From positions 1 through 64,000 of IMG/VR virus record IMGVR_UViG_3300025012_000956: a DNA stretch of 64,000 bases; one strand, 5' to 3'. Shown here in pieces: positions 17,082-26,484 of the stretch (position 1 is the stretch's first letter; each line of letters begins with the position of its first letter). A program made the translations under genes and the position numbers. The DNA is from a virus. The notes under the pieces are model-generated. The model searched no databases, was not told where the DNA came from, and saw nothing but the letters and a program-made list of their open reading frames with translations.

Positions 17082-17669
17082 ATGAAAAATAAGAAGATAT
17101 TAGACTCAGGTTTTTCTGTTTATTTTAAAACTCTTAAACATAAAATAGAACCTAAAAAACTAATAAAATTAGTAAAATTAGATGAAGCAGAAAGTGTTTC
17201 AAAAGGTGGTCCCCTGATTTCTAAGAAAACTAGAGCATTTTATCATTGGTCATATCAAATAAAACCTGCAATATTTGATATCGACTTTAAATATAATGTG
17301 GTCTTCGATCTAAATAAAATAAAATTAGATTATACAGATCCTGACAATCCTAAAAAGGCAGATTTTAATTCGTTTTATACTGAACATATTCAGCCTATGT
17401 TTTCAGAAAGAGGAATTTGGATAAAAGGTAAGAGTATAGCAGTAGATAATTTTAAAGTTGATTATATTACCTATCTTTCAGATACAACAGATAAGGCATT
17501 GAATCCAAATAGAAAAAATAAATATACGTTTTCCCATACATTTACAATCGAAGCATTAGATAATAAGGATTATAATAAAAAGGATATCCAAAAAATTGCT
17601 CAAGAATTTGTAAATAAAATTGAGAATCAATTGTATCAAGACACAGAGTATTATAAGATTACAAAATAA
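17082..17669 (+). CDS. hypothetical protein
   Basis: This encodes 195 residues, with an AAAGGA site upstream. Mixed alpha/beta composition (FDIDFKYNVVFDLNKIKLDY and a C-terminal helix). The SKKTRAFYHWSYQIKP region suggests a small soluble or structural protein. No family recognised. It lies between nrdJ and the DinG-like helicase. Confidence 0.55.
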   Translation: MKNKKILDSGFSVYFKTLKHKIEPKKLIKLVKLDEAESVSKGGPLISKKTRAFYHWSYQIKPAIFDIDFKYNVVFDLNKIKLDYTDPDNPKKADFNSFYTEHIQPMFSERGIWIKGKSIAVDNFKVDYITYLSDTTDKALNPNRKNKYTFSHTFTIEALDNKDYNKKDIQKIAQEFVNKIENQLYQDTEYYKITK

Positions 17670-17678
17670 GGAACTAAA

Positions 17679-17726
17679 ATGGTTATATTATATCCTATTA
17701 GAAAAATAGAACTACTGAGTGAATAG
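17679..17726 (+). CDS. possible 15-residue leader peptide
   Basis: ATG at 17679 is preceded by AAGGAACT and encodes MVILYPIRKIELLSE, ending 5 bases before the helicase ATG. The spacing could allow coupled translation. With nothing else to support it, it may be chance. Confidence 0.2.
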   Translation: MVILYPIRKIELLSE

Positions 17727-17731
17727 AGTTT

Positions 17732-19333
17732 ATGGTTACTACAAAAGACTGGAAACAATATTTTCCATATCCTGAGATAAGGCCAATTCAAGAAAAGTCA
17801 ATTAATTTAATTTTAAATTCTTTTGTTAATTCCAACATAAGGTACTTTCTTTTAAATGGACCTCCTGGTTCAGGAAAATCCGCGATTGCAATAACAATAT
17901 CCAAATATTTTGAAAATATAGGTGTGTCTAATTCTATTTTTAATAAAACATCTTGGATACTGACAACACAAAAAATTTTACAACAGCAGTATCAAAAAGA
18001 TTTTAGTTGGTTACCAAGTGTTTGGTCTAAAAGTAATTATGAGTGTGTTAAAAGAGTTGGAGTATCTTGTCAGTTAGGTCTTTGGATGAATTCAATATTT
18101 AAAGGTACATATTGTAATTGTGTATATCTAAAAGATAAAAAAAAATTCTTAGAAGGTAATATATCACTAACTAATATTTCATTTTTTATAAATCACGTAG
18201 AATATGGACATGGAGAAATATCACAGAGAAAATTGTTAATTGTAGATGAATGTCACGTAGTAGATGAAAGCATTACCAACTTCGTTTCAATAAAGCTTAA
18301 TAAATATATAATATTAGATTATGGTATACTATGGGTCGGCACTTCTAAAAGCATTCAGGAAGTAGTATTGTGGATAAAAACAGAACTGCTACCTCCTTTA
18401 ACAATTTTAAAGAATAAAATATCAAATGATATAAAAGCATCTGATAAGAATACAATCTTAGGTACTCCAGAGGGTAGAAATTTAGTTAAGAGATTTGATG
18501 ATATAGATAGATATATGTGTCAACTTAATAGGTGTGTAGAAAGATTTAATAAAGATGAATGGGTAATGAGTATAAATTCTGCTTATGATGAAATATCTCT
18601 GAAGCCTATATTCTCTTCTAGATATTCTTATAATCAATTATTTTGTATGGGTGAAAAAATACTATTAATGAGCGGAACTCTTTTAGATAAAGAAACATTC
18701 TGTAGGAATGTTGGAATTCCAGAACACAATGCAGAATTTGTTTCACTGGAATCTCCATTTGAACTGAAAAATAGACCTATATTTTATATTAATGTAGGTT
18801 CAATGAGTTATAAAAATATAGATGAGACATTGCCAAAGATGGTAGTTGTTATAAAAGATATAATTTTTTCAGAAGATCATAAAAGAGATAAAGGAATAAT
18901 TTTTTCCCATACCTATAAAAATGCAAAATATATATATGATCACATTAAAACTAAAAGATTTCTATTACATGATTCTTCTAATAGAATGGAAGTTTATAAT
19001 TTTCATTTAAATTCTAAAGAACCTACTATATTGCTTTCCCCTTCCCTGACAGAAGGAATTGATCTATTTGATAATCTATCTAGGTTTCAAATAATAGTGA
19101 AAGTACCATTTCCATATTTAGGAGATAAGTTTGTAATAGAGAAGATGAAACGAATTAAGAATTGGTATAATTGGGAAACAATAAAAACTATAATACAGGC
19201 ATCCGGACGCTCAATAAGAAATGTAGATGATTATTCCATAACATATATCCTGGATAAAGATTTTGAATTTTTTTATAAAAATAATATTTCTATGTTTCCA
19301 GTTTGGTGGAGAAATTCTGTTCAATCTGTTTAA
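17732..19333 (+). CDS. DinG/XPD-like superfamily 2 DNA helicase
   Basis: This encodes 533 residues. Motif I is LNGPPGSGKSAIA, motif II LIVDECHVVDE (DECH), motif III-like LLMSGTLLDKE, motif IV IIFSHTYKNA, motif V TEGIDLFDNLSRFQ, motif VI IIQASGRSIRNVDD. Between I and II lie Cys residues (YECVKR, VSCQLG, YCNC) fitting the iron-sulphur domain of the XPD/DinG family. Expected activity is 5'-3' unwinding of DNA. It lies between nrdJ and the polymerase, so a replication or repair role is likely. Confidence 0.8.
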   Translation: MVTTKDWKQYFPYPEIRPIQEKSINLILNSFVNSNIRYFLLNGPPGSGKSAIAITISKYFENIGVSNSIFNKTSWILTTQKILQQQYQKDFSWLPSVWSKSNYECVKRVGVSCQLGLWMNSIFKGTYCNCVYLKDKKKFLEGNISLTNISFFINHVEYGHGEISQRKLLIVDECHVVDESITNFVSIKLNKYIILDYGILWVGTSKSIQEVVLWIKTELLPPLTILKNKISNDIKASDKNTILGTPEGRNLVKRFDDIDRYMCQLNRCVERFNKDEWVMSINSAYDEISLKPIFSSRYSYNQLFCMGEKILLMSGTLLDKETFCRNVGIPEHNAEFVSLESPFELKNRPIFYINVGSMSYKNIDETLPKMVVVIKDIIFSEDHKRDKGIIFSHTYKNAKYIYDHIKTKRFLLHDSSNRMEVYNFHLNSKEPTILLSPSLTEGIDLFDNLSRFQIIVKVPFPYLGDKFVIEKMKRIKNWYNWETIKTIIQASGRSIRNVDDYSITYILDKDFEFFYKNNISMFPVWWRNSVQSV

Positions 19334-19388
19334 CTTCATAGAAATTCATTTTATATTTATTAATAACAAACCTCACTAAAATAAAAGT

Positions 19389-19442
19389 TATAAATAAAGT
19401 GTATTTTTTTACACTTTTCCTATATATTATAAAGAACATATT
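19389..19442 (+). promoter_or_regulatory. promoter-like boxes and hairpin before an RHH/endonuclease module
   Basis: TATAAATA at 19389-19396 is followed by an 8-bp hairpin (19396-19403 with 19410-19417, six-T loop) that could act as a terminator. The AT-rich element CCTATATATTATAA (19419-19432) comes next, then an AAAGAA site before ATG 19443. The hairpin may close the helicase transcript and the element start the module transcript. Confidence 0.4.
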
Positions 19443-19604
19443 ATGAAAACAATTAAAATTGATGATCTATCTTATGAAATACTGAAGAAATACTGTAATA
19501 AGATTGGATTAAAAATAACTAGATTTGTTTCTAATATGATTGTGGAATATATAGAGAAAAAAGATGGAATTAAAATTAATAAGAAAATGTCCGAATCCAA
19601 ATAA
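19443..19604 (+). CDS. small ribbon-helix-helix-like protein
   Basis: This encodes 53 residues. The pattern is a strand (KTIKIDDLS), a helix (YEILKKYCNKIG) and a helix (ITRFVSNMIVEYIEKK), as in Arc/CopG-type DNA-binding proteins. Closely similar small proteins are at 43811 and 53565. Its 3' end overlaps the next endonuclease gene by 41 bases in the +1 frame. It could repress the module or guide the nuclease; neither is shown. Confidence 0.6.
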   Translation: MKTIKIDDLSYEILKKYCNKIGLKITRFVSNMIVEYIEKKDGIKINKKMSESK

Positions 19605-20412
19605 TAATCCTAGATGTAAATGTATATTAAATTATACAACTAAAAAGGGATATCTAGGTGCTTTACGTAGAAATACTATGTGTAAAAGTTGTTCAATGAG
19701 TAAATCTCCCAATAAATTAGTCTATGAAAGAATATGTCCTAATCCTAAAGATAATCCAGGTTGTAGAGTAAATTTAAAATATAAAAGTAAACAAAAATAT
19801 TATATAGCATTAGAAAAAAATTCTACATGTCATAGTTGTTGTTCCTATAGTAATGCATATAATATCTGTAGAAAATGTTCAAATGAAACGAAGAAAAAAT
19901 TATCTATTATATTTAAAGGTAGAAAATTTACTGATGAGTGGAAAAATAATATTAGAATTGCAAGATTAAAGATGATCGAGTCTGGAAAAAACTTTGGAAT
20001 GTATGGAAGTAGTATGTATGATAGTTGGTTAATTAAATATGGTAAAGAGGAAGCAGATAAAAAACAGATAGAAAAAATAAAGAAAATCAGATTAAAACTT
20101 CACACGAGATTGAAGGATAAATTTAATTGTATTAGTCCAGCATTCTTTAATCCAGAAGCATGCAAAATAATAGATGAATATGGTAAAACTAACGGCTATT
20201 CATTCCAACATGCTCTAAACGGTGGAGAATTTTATATTAAAGAATTGGGTTATTGGGTAGATGGGTATGATAAAGATAAAAACGTTGTTATAGAAATTGA
20301 TGAAAAGCATCATTTTGATAAAAATGGAAATTTAAGAGAATCTGATAGTAATAGACAGGCCGAAATAGAAAATTTACTATGTTGTAAAAAATTCATTAGA
20401 GTAAAAATTTAA
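19564..20412 (+). CDS. Cys-rich, Vsr-like free-standing homing endonuclease
   Basis: This encodes 282 residues. The N-terminus has two zinc-finger-like units (RKCPNPNNNPRCKC with CKSC; RICPNPKDNPGC with CHSC). The middle has one NUMOD3-like stretch. The C-terminus has [42 protein letters not shown] and FIRVKI, a Vsr/EDxHD-like nuclease core. It is the intact reference copy of a five-member family here. It sits between the helicase and polymerase genes, its stop overlapping the polymerase ATG. Confidence 0.72.
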   Translation: MELKLIRKCPNPNNNPRCKCILNYTTKKGYLGALRRNTMCKSCSMSKSPNKLVYERICPNPKDNPGCRVNLKYKSKQKYYIALEKNSTCHSCCSYSNAYNICRKCSNETKKKLSIIFKGRKFTDEWKNNIRIARLKMIESGKNFGMYGSSMYDSWLIKYGKEEADKKQIEKIKKIRLKLHTRLKDKFNCISPAFFNPEACKIIDEYGKTNGYSFQHALNGGEFYIKELGYWVDGYDKDKNVVIEIDEKHHFDKNGNLRESDSNRQAEIENLLCCKKFIRVKI

Positions 20413-23400
20413 TGTATACGAATATATATTATGATAGAGAGCGTAATAGAATATCCTTATGGGACGACAAATTTGGATATAGGTCATTCCCATATAAAAA
20501 ATATGCATATATAGAAGATGCTGAAGGTGACTTTTCTACCATCTTTGGTACTAAAGTGAAAAAAATTACAAGTTGGAATAATAATATGGAAGATAAATTA
20601 TATGAATCAGATTTATCTCCAGAGATGAGAACTTTAATAGATGTATATTATGATTCACCTGATAACTTATATCCAGACAATAATATTGTTATATTAGATA
20701 TTGAAGTTGAGACATCTCATTCGCTACCAGATGTATATAAGGCTGAAAATGCTGTTACTGGAATAAGTATTCATGAAAGCAAAAACGATAAATATTATTC
20801 TTTTATATTAGATCTTGATAATAAAATAGATGATAGTAAAATATTTACAGATTCAAAAGGGAATAATGTAATACTTAAAGCTTGTATTTCTGAAAGTCAG
20901 ATGCTTCAGGAATTCATAAATTTGATAGTATTAATTAAACCAACAATATTAACAGGATGGAACATAGAATTCTTTGATATACCATATTTAATTAATAGAA
21001 TAGCAGGTATGTTAGGTGAGGCGATTGTTAAAACATTGTCACCAATAAATATAATTAGATATTCCGAATTTAAAAAAAGATATATTATAGCAGGAATATC
21101 AATTATAGATTATTTAAGTATCTATAAAAAGTTTACATTCTCAGAAGAAGCATCATATAGGTTGGATTCAATAGCTAAGAAAGAAATTGGAAGAGGTAAA
21201 ACTGGATTTGATTGTTCTCTACAAGAATTATATGAAAAGGATATCCATAAATTTATTGAGTATAATATAAATGATGTTGAATTGGTTTTAGAAATAGATA
21301 AAAAGAAAAAATTTATAGATTTAGTAGTAGGTATTTCTCATAAAGGCAGGATTCCATATGAGGATATATTTTATTCTTCTCGTTATCTAGAAGGTGCAAT
21401 TTTATGTGATTTAAAATCTAAAAACTTAGTTGCACCAAATAAACCAAATAGAACTTTAACTAGAGATGTTAGTTTTATAGGTGCATATGTTAAAGATCCA
21501 AAAGTAGGATTTCATGAATGGGTGTTTGATTTAGATTTAACATCTTTATATCCATCAATTATTATGTCACTGAATATATCTCCTGAAACAAAGGTTGGTA
21601 AAATATTAGATTGGAATGCAAATGAATTTACAAGTAGAAAACAGAGAACTTGGAAAGTTTTTAATTTTATAAAAAATGTTGAAGCGGATGTAGATACTAA
21701 AGACTTATGGGATTTTTTAGAAGTTTCTAAATATTATATATCATCAAATGGAATTATCTACCAATCAACGCATCAAAGAGAAGGAGTTATTCCGAAAATA
21801 TTATCTAAGTGGTTCGATGAAAGAGTAGAATATAAAAATCTAATGAAGAAATTTGGTAAAGATAATAAAAAAGACAAGTATGATTTCTATGACAGACTCC
21901 AAAATATACAAAAAGTATTATTAAATTCACTCTATGGTGTACTAGGGTTACCTATTTTTAGATTTTATGATTTAGATAATGCCGCATCTGTTACGGAAAC
22001 AGGTAGATCTATTATAAAATTTTCCGAGAAAAAAGGAGATGAATATTTTAATAATGTTTTGAAAACTAATAATAATTATTGTTTAGCCGGAGACACCGAT
22101 TCTGTTGGAAAAGACAGTGTTATTGATACTAATTTATATGGTAAAATTACATTATTACAGTGTTTTGATAACTTAACTATTAGAGGAGAATGCGATATCT
22201 ATTCCGATATCTCTAACAGAAAATTTATATTCCCAGACAATTTAGTTTTACCCTACTATGATGAAGATAATAAAGAAATATCATATGGTAAGGTGAAATA
22301 TATTGAAAAACACATTATTAACAAGAGAATGTTTAGAATTAAAACAAAATCAGGTAAATTTGTAGACATTACAGAAGATCATTCTTTAATGATTTTAGAT
22401 GAATCGACTAAAAAATTAAAGGAAATCAAACCAAATAAATTAAAAAAAGGTGATAAAATTATTAAATTAAAGTATGACATAGATGAAGTAGACGAGATTA
22501 TAGATTTAGGAATAAAGAAAGAAGTTGTTTTTGATGTGGGCATGGATGATAGTCCACATACGTTTTTTGCAAATAATATTTTAGTACATAATTCAGTATA
22601 TTTCTCAGCATCTCCATTACTTAAATATTTATATCCTAATTTGGATTATTCAAATGAAAAACTTGCTACAGATGCAGTATCTCATATAGTTAGTGATGTA
22701 CAAAAGTATATAAATGATTCATATGATGACTTTGCTAAAGAAATATTAAATATAACGACAGGACATAGATTTAATATAAAACAAGAATTAATTTGTAAGT
22801 CTGGGTTATGGACTGCAAAGAAACGATATGCATTAAAGGTTGTAAATAGAGAAGGAATATTAGTTGATAAATTAGAAGTTAAGGGATTAGATACTGTGAG
22901 GTCTAGTTTTCCTCCAGCATTTAAAGGATTTTTAGAAAAAATGTTAATATCTATATTAGATAAAGAGTCACAGGATAAAATTGATGATGATATAGTTAAG
23001 ATGGAAAACAAATTGAATTCATTTACTATAAACGAAGTATCTAAAAATACCTCAATAACGGATATAGTAAAATATACAGATGAAGTAAGTGGTTATTATG
23101 CAGATAGAATATTTTCTGCTATAAAGAAAGCTACTCCTGCACATGTAAGAGCTGCAATTGCTTTTAATGATTTATTAAAGTATTATGGTTTAGATAATTC
23201 TATTAGTCCGATTAAAAATGGAGAAAAGATTAAGTGGTGTTATCTAAAAAATAATAATTTTGGTTTAGATAAGATTGCATTCAGAGGATATGATGATCCA
23301 AAGGAAATTTTAGATTTTGTAAATACATATATTGATAGGCAACGTATATATGAAAGTGAATTAAAATCTAAAATAGAAAATATATATGCAGCACTTCAGT

Positions 23401-23453
23401 GGAAATTTCCAAGTAGATACAAAAAGTTAGCTAAACAATTTTTCAATATTTAA
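20412..23453 (+). CDS. 43: family B DNA polymerase with in-frame mini-intein
   Basis: This encodes 1013 residues, of which 849 are polymerase (T4 gp43: 898). Exonuclease motifs are VILDIEVETS, LTGWNIEFFDIPYLINR and YNINDVELV. Polymerase motifs are FDLDLTSLYPSIIMS (A), KVLLNSLYGVLG (B) and GDTD/SVYFS (C). Motif C is interrupted by a 164-residue intein that must splice out in cis. The gene lies directly upstream of the sliding clamp and clamp loader, its partners in the holoenzyme. Confidence 0.92.
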   Translation: MYTNIYYDRERNRISLWDDKFGYRSFPYKKYAYIEDAEGDFSTIFGTKVKKITSWNNNMEDKLYESDLSPEMRTLIDVYYDSPDNLYPDNNIVILDIEVETSHSLPDVYKAENAVTGISIHESKNDKYYSFILDLDNKIDDSKIFTDSKGNNVILKACISESQMLQEFINLIVLIKPTILTGWNIEFFDIPYLINRIAGMLGEAIVKTLSPINIIRYSEFKKRYIIAGISIIDYLSIYKKFTFSEEASYRLDSIAKKEIGRGKTGFDCSLQELYEKDIHKFIEYNINDVELVLEIDKKKKFIDLVVGISHKGRIPYEDIFYSSRYLEGAILCDLKSKNLVAPNKPNRTLTRDVSFIGAYVKDPKVGFHEWVFDLDLTSLYPSIIMSLNISPETKVGKILDWNANEFTSRKQRTWKVFNFIKNVEADVDTKDLWDFLEVSKYYISSNGIIYQSTHQREGVIPKILSKWFDERVEYKNLMKKFGKDNKKDKYDFYDRLQNIQKVLLNSLYGVLGLPIFRFYDLDNAASVTETGRSIIKFSEKKGDEYFNNVLKTNNNYCLAGDTDSVGKDSVIDTNLYGKITLLQCFDNLTIRGECDIYSDISNRKFIFPDNLVLPYYDEDNKEISYGKVKYIEKHIINKRMFRIKTKSGKFVDITEDHSLMILDESTKKLKEIKPNKLKKGDKIIKLKYDIDEVDEIIDLGIKKEVVFDVGMDDSPHTFFANNILVHNSVYFSASPLLKYLYPNLDYSNEKLATDAVSHIVSDVQKYINDSYDDFAKEILNITTGHRFNIKQELICKSGLWTAKKRYALKVVNREGILVDKLEVKGLDTVRSSFPPAFKGFLEKMLISILDKESQDKIDDDIVKMENKLNSFTINEVSKNTSITDIVKYTDEVSGYYADRIFSAIKKATPAHVRAAIAFNDLLKYYGLDNSISPIKNGEKIKWCYLKNNNFGLDKIAFRGYDDPKEILDFVNTYIDRQRIYESELKSKIENIYAALQWKFPSRYKKLAKQFFNI
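22101..22592 (+). other. contiguous mini-intein in DNA polymerase motif C
   Basis: Starts with Ser (TCT 22101) after GDTD and ends FFANNILVHN, with +1 Ser of SVYFS. Length is 164 residues. Block B-like FVDITEDHSLMIL is present, and no endonuclease motif. It uses the well-known polymerase DTD/S insertion site. First residue Ser differs from the Cys of the four split inteins. Confidence 0.88.
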
Positions 23454-23465
23454 TCAGAGGTTATA

Positions 23466-24218
23466 ATGAATATTACTAAAAACAGATTATTAAGCTTTAT
23501 AAGAAAGTATAATCTAGGTGGAGAAGTCCAGACGGTTTTATGGACCATTAAAGATAATATATTAAATGTTAAATTTATAATAGATGATGAATCCCTTAGA
23601 GGAGAAGTTAACTGTGAGAATGTAGATCATGAGGATTTAGAATTCGTTATTTATGAAACAGATCCTTTAATAAAAATGCTTTCTGTTTTAGATGACAATA
23701 ATTTTGATGTAACAATATCTCCAATTGCGTTAAATTTTAAAGATGGTAATTCTAAACTTAAATATGTATTAGCAGATAAAAGTTTAGGTCGACGTGTAAA
23801 AAATGTAACTTATCCTAAAGATTTTATAACTATATATGAAACAGAAGATATATTAACAAAGTTTACAAAGGCACTTTCGTCTTTTACTAGGTGTGAAATT
23901 TTTGGAATAATTGCAGATGAATTAGAATCTAAAATAATATTTTCTATGAGAGAAGGTAGTACGGTTGATGTAGATGAAAGCAATTTGTCAGAACAAAAGA
24001 CTCATACATTTAATATTGATATAAAATCTGAAGAAGTTACTTTAGATATTCCTATGTTAAACTTTAATTCTAAAAGATTTAAATCTATAATTGACACTAA
24101 TAAGGGCTTTACAATGTGTAAAATTAAAATATTTAAAGTTGGAATGTTAGAATTAATATTTAAACATGAAGATGATAAAATAGATACAAATTATCAATTA
24201 GTAGCATTACAAAAATAA
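23466..24218 (+). CDS. 45: sliding clamp, gp45-like
   Basis: This encodes 250 residues (T4 gp45: 228). It would form the ring that tethers the polymerase. Support is partly the position between gene 43 and gene 44, and partly the clamp-like beta pattern, ending LELIFKHEDDKIDTNYQLVALQK in place of the usual clamp C-terminus. It starts 12 bases after gene 43 with an AGAGG site. Confidence 0.78.
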   Translation: MNITKNRLLSFIRKYNLGGEVQTVLWTIKDNILNVKFIIDDESLRGEVNCENVDHEDLEFVIYETDPLIKMLSVLDDNNFDVTISPIALNFKDGNSKLKYVLADKSLGRRVKNVTYPKDFITIYETEDILTKFTKALSSFTRCEIFGIIADELESKIIFSMREGSTVDVDESNLSEQKTHTFNIDIKSEEVTLDIPMLNFNSKRFKSIIDTNKGFTMCKIKIFKVGMLELIFKHEDDKIDTNYQLVALQK

Positions 24219-24226
24219 GGTGTATA

Positions 24227-24853
24227 ATGGAATTAAAAATTAATAGTCTGTTCGCAGAAAAATATAGACCTAATAATTTAGATGAATTTGTGGGTAATAA
24301 ACCCATTATAGATAAATTTAAATTATATATAAAAGAAAAGGATATACCTCATTTATTATTGGTTGGCCCACAGGGATGTGGAAAAACTTCCATCTCAAAA
24401 ATATTAGCAAAGACTATATCTCCAGATGACTATTTATATATAAATGCTTCTGATGAAAATAATATTGAAACCGTTAGAAACAAAATTAAAAATTTTGCTA
24501 TCTCTATTTCTATGAATAGTACAATAAAAATAATTATATTGGATGAATGTTTAGATGAGAATACTCCAGTTTCTGTTCTTAGATGCGGTAAAGAAGTTTT
24601 AATAAAAATTAAGGATTTAGATGATTCTGGAGATTTAGTGAAGTCTTTTAATATTAAGAAAAATAGAATAGAATATATGCCTTTTAATTTAATTGATAAA
24701 GGCATCAGCGATGATTGTTTAGAAATAGAATTAGAAACCGGTGAAATTGTTATATGTTCAAAAACACATGGATGGTATATTGAAAATGAGACCGGCGAAA
24801 TTATAATGGTTAAAGCATCTAATTTGAACAAACACATGCACATTATGACATAA
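24227..24853 (+). CDS. 44: clamp loader large subunit N-extein plus N-intein
   Basis: This encodes 208 residues. The AAA+ clamp loader begins LFAEKYRPNNLDEFVGN, with Walker A LLVGPQGCGKTS, and breaks inside Walker B at IIILDE. Residues 108-208 are the N-intein, starting CLDENTPVSVLRCGKE with block B-like VICSKTHGWYI, then a stop. The remaining 206 extein residues are at 26362-27105, total 313 (T4 gp44: 319). The loader opens the clamp using ATP and needs trans-splicing to regain Walker B. Confidence 0.87.
   Translation: MELKINSLFAEKYRPNNLDEFVGNKPIIDKFKLYIKEKDIPHLLLVGPQGCGKTSISKILAKTISPDDYLYINASDENNIETVRNKIKNFAISISMNSTIKIIILDECLDENTPVSVLRCGKEVLIKIKDLDDSGDLVKSFNIKKNRIEYMPFNLIDKGISDDCLEIELETGEIVICSKTHGWYIENETGEIIMVKASNLNKHMHIMT
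24548..24850 (+). other. gp44 split intein, N-part (101 aa)
   Basis: Begins at Cys1 (TGT 24548) after LDE of Walker B and ends before TAA 24851-24853. Canonical split position. Confidence 0.84.
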
Positions 24854-24881
24854 TTTTATACAAAGTGTGATTTTTCTAGAT

Positions 24882-24916
24882 CATACCTATATATATAATT
24901 AAGAAACCTATTGGAG
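24882..24916 (+). promoter_or_regulatory. AT-rich promoter-like element and RBS of the gene 44 endonuclease
   Basis: ACCTATATATATAATT (24884-24899) is a variant of the shared AT-rich element, followed by TTGGAG (24911-24916) about 7 bases before GTG 24923. No strong masking hairpin is apparent at this copy. Confidence 0.4.
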
Positions 24917-24922
24917 AAAGAT

Positions 24923-26365
24923 GTGTTTGTAAAAATATTAGGAAAAAAAATTGAATCAAATAGAAGTATAACAAATTTATTAAGAAATAAATTTAAAACT
25001 GTTGAAGTTGCATACTTATTGGAGCACGGTATGGATGCACCAAAGTGCAAATATTGTGGATTTAAGTGTATGTTTATTAGTTTTTTTAAAGGATATTTGG
25101 ATAGATGTAATTCAAATGAGTGTATACATAGAAGCGTTGTTGATTCCAATAAAATGTTGGGAAAGAAACGTGTTTTGAACAAGTTGAATAAGGACAGTGA
25201 TTTTTATAAATATATCATACAAAATTCAAATTTTTATATAAACAATTTTAAAAAGATAAATATAATAGAACCCTTTACAGGGATACGTACTGGAAAGCTA
25301 ACTCTACGATCCTTTTTACGAAGACGTATTTCTAAAGAATGTTTTTACACATATAAAGATTGTATATATTGTAATTCATCATTCTTAACAGATATTTTTA
25401 TTAATAGAAAATATTGTCATAATTCTAAATGTGTTGAAAAAGCACGTAGAAAATACATTATAAGTTCTAAACAGTTTACTCCTCAAGAGATAAACAATCT
25501 ATATCAGGTTTTTAGAATAGATGGAATATCTCATGTGGATGCGATGACTAAGATAAGAACCGAATATACATCGGACTATGTGTTAATTAATAAAATTTAC
25601 AAATATTATGACGATTACTCAATACTAAAAATTAAATACTTAACATGTCCAGTTACCGGGTTTATTATACCACTTAGATCAAGATCAAACATTTTAAAAA
25701 AACACTGCTTTATTCATAATATAGATATCAATTCATATATAGAAAAGTATTTTCCGAATTTCATCAGTAGGTGTTTATTATGTGCCGACTTTTCAGAAGT
25801 GAAATCAGATCTTATTAAAGAAACACATAAAAAGTTTTGTAACAGGGATCATTATTTACAATACAAAAAAATTAACCCCGATAAATATAGGTGTAGTGAT
25901 GATCAAAAGAATAAACAATCTAAAATAATTAAAAACTTAATTTTAAGTGGTAAATTTACTCCTAAGACTCAAAATAGGTTTACTCACTTTGAGCAAAAAA
26001 TAGTAATTAATAATATAGAGTATAAGTTTAGGAGTTCTTGGGAAGCTGCATTTTTTGTATCTAACAATATAAATTATGAAAAATCGTATGAGAAGTTGAG
26101 AATTTTATATCGTGATAAGCTTGGTAAATCCCACATATATATTTCTGATTTTTATTTACCAAACACTAATACATTATATGAATTAAAACCAAGAAATTTA
26201 TATAAAATACAAAAATATAAAATGAATGAGGTAATTAAATATTGTAAGACTAATAACATCAAATTTATATGGATTAATGAAGATAATTTATTAAATTTCT
26301 TAAACATTGAAATAGTAAAAAATTATCCAACTATTTTCGATAAGATTAAAGGAATAATAAAGTGA
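24923..26365 (+). CDS. PD-(D/E)XK homing endonuclease in the gene 44 intein
   Basis: This encodes 480 residues from GTG 24923, chosen for the GGAG spacing; TTG 24911 is also in frame. It has several two-Cys or four-Cys zinc-like units (KCKYCGFKC; DCIYCNSS with CHNSKC; SRCLLC). The C-terminal nuclease core has FRSSWEAAFFV, then ISDFYLPNTNTLYELKPRN (D, then E-x-K), as in the uvsX and nrdJ copies. The long Cys-rich N-terminal region is unlike those copies. Overlaps the C-intein start by 4 bases. Confidence 0.74.
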   Translation: MFVKILGKKIESNRSITNLLRNKFKTVEVAYLLEHGMDAPKCKYCGFKCMFISFFKGYLDRCNSNECIHRSVVDSNKMLGKKRVLNKLNKDSDFYKYIIQNSNFYINNFKKINIIEPFTGIRTGKLTLRSFLRRRISKECFYTYKDCIYCNSSFLTDIFINRKYCHNSKCVEKARRKYIISSKQFTPQEINNLYQVFRIDGISHVDAMTKIRTEYTSDYVLINKIYKYYDDYSILKIKYLTCPVTGFIIPLRSRSNILKKHCFIHNIDINSYIEKYFPNFISRCLLCADFSEVKSDLIKETHKKFCNRDHYLQYKKINPDKYRCSDDQKNKQSKIIKNLILSGKFTPKTQNRFTHFEQKIVINNIEYKFRSSWEAAFFVSNNINYEKSYEKLRILYRDKLGKSHIYISDFYLPNTNTLYELKPRNLYKIQKYKMNEVIKYCKTNNIKFIWINEDNLLNFLNIEIVKNYPTIFDKIKGIIK

Positions 26366-26484
26366 ATAAAATAAAAATAAAATCAATAAAAAATTACACA
26401 CAGCCCACTCACCTATATGATTTGCATGTATCATCGAATCATAATTTTTTTATCGGCGAAATGGGTACAATTCTCACTCACAAC
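26362..26484 (+). other. gp44 split intein, C-part (41 aa)
   Basis: Block F (LYDLHVSSNHNFFIGE) and block G (TILTHN), with +1 Cys at 26485. The total is 142 residues. Confidence 0.84.

Noticed and set aside
6770-26365. Group I introns as the cause of the interrupted replication genes
   Set aside because: The sequences next to the exteins translate as intein blocks A, B, F and G with Cys1 and a terminal His-Asn. Each half is an open frame to the junction, which introns would not need.
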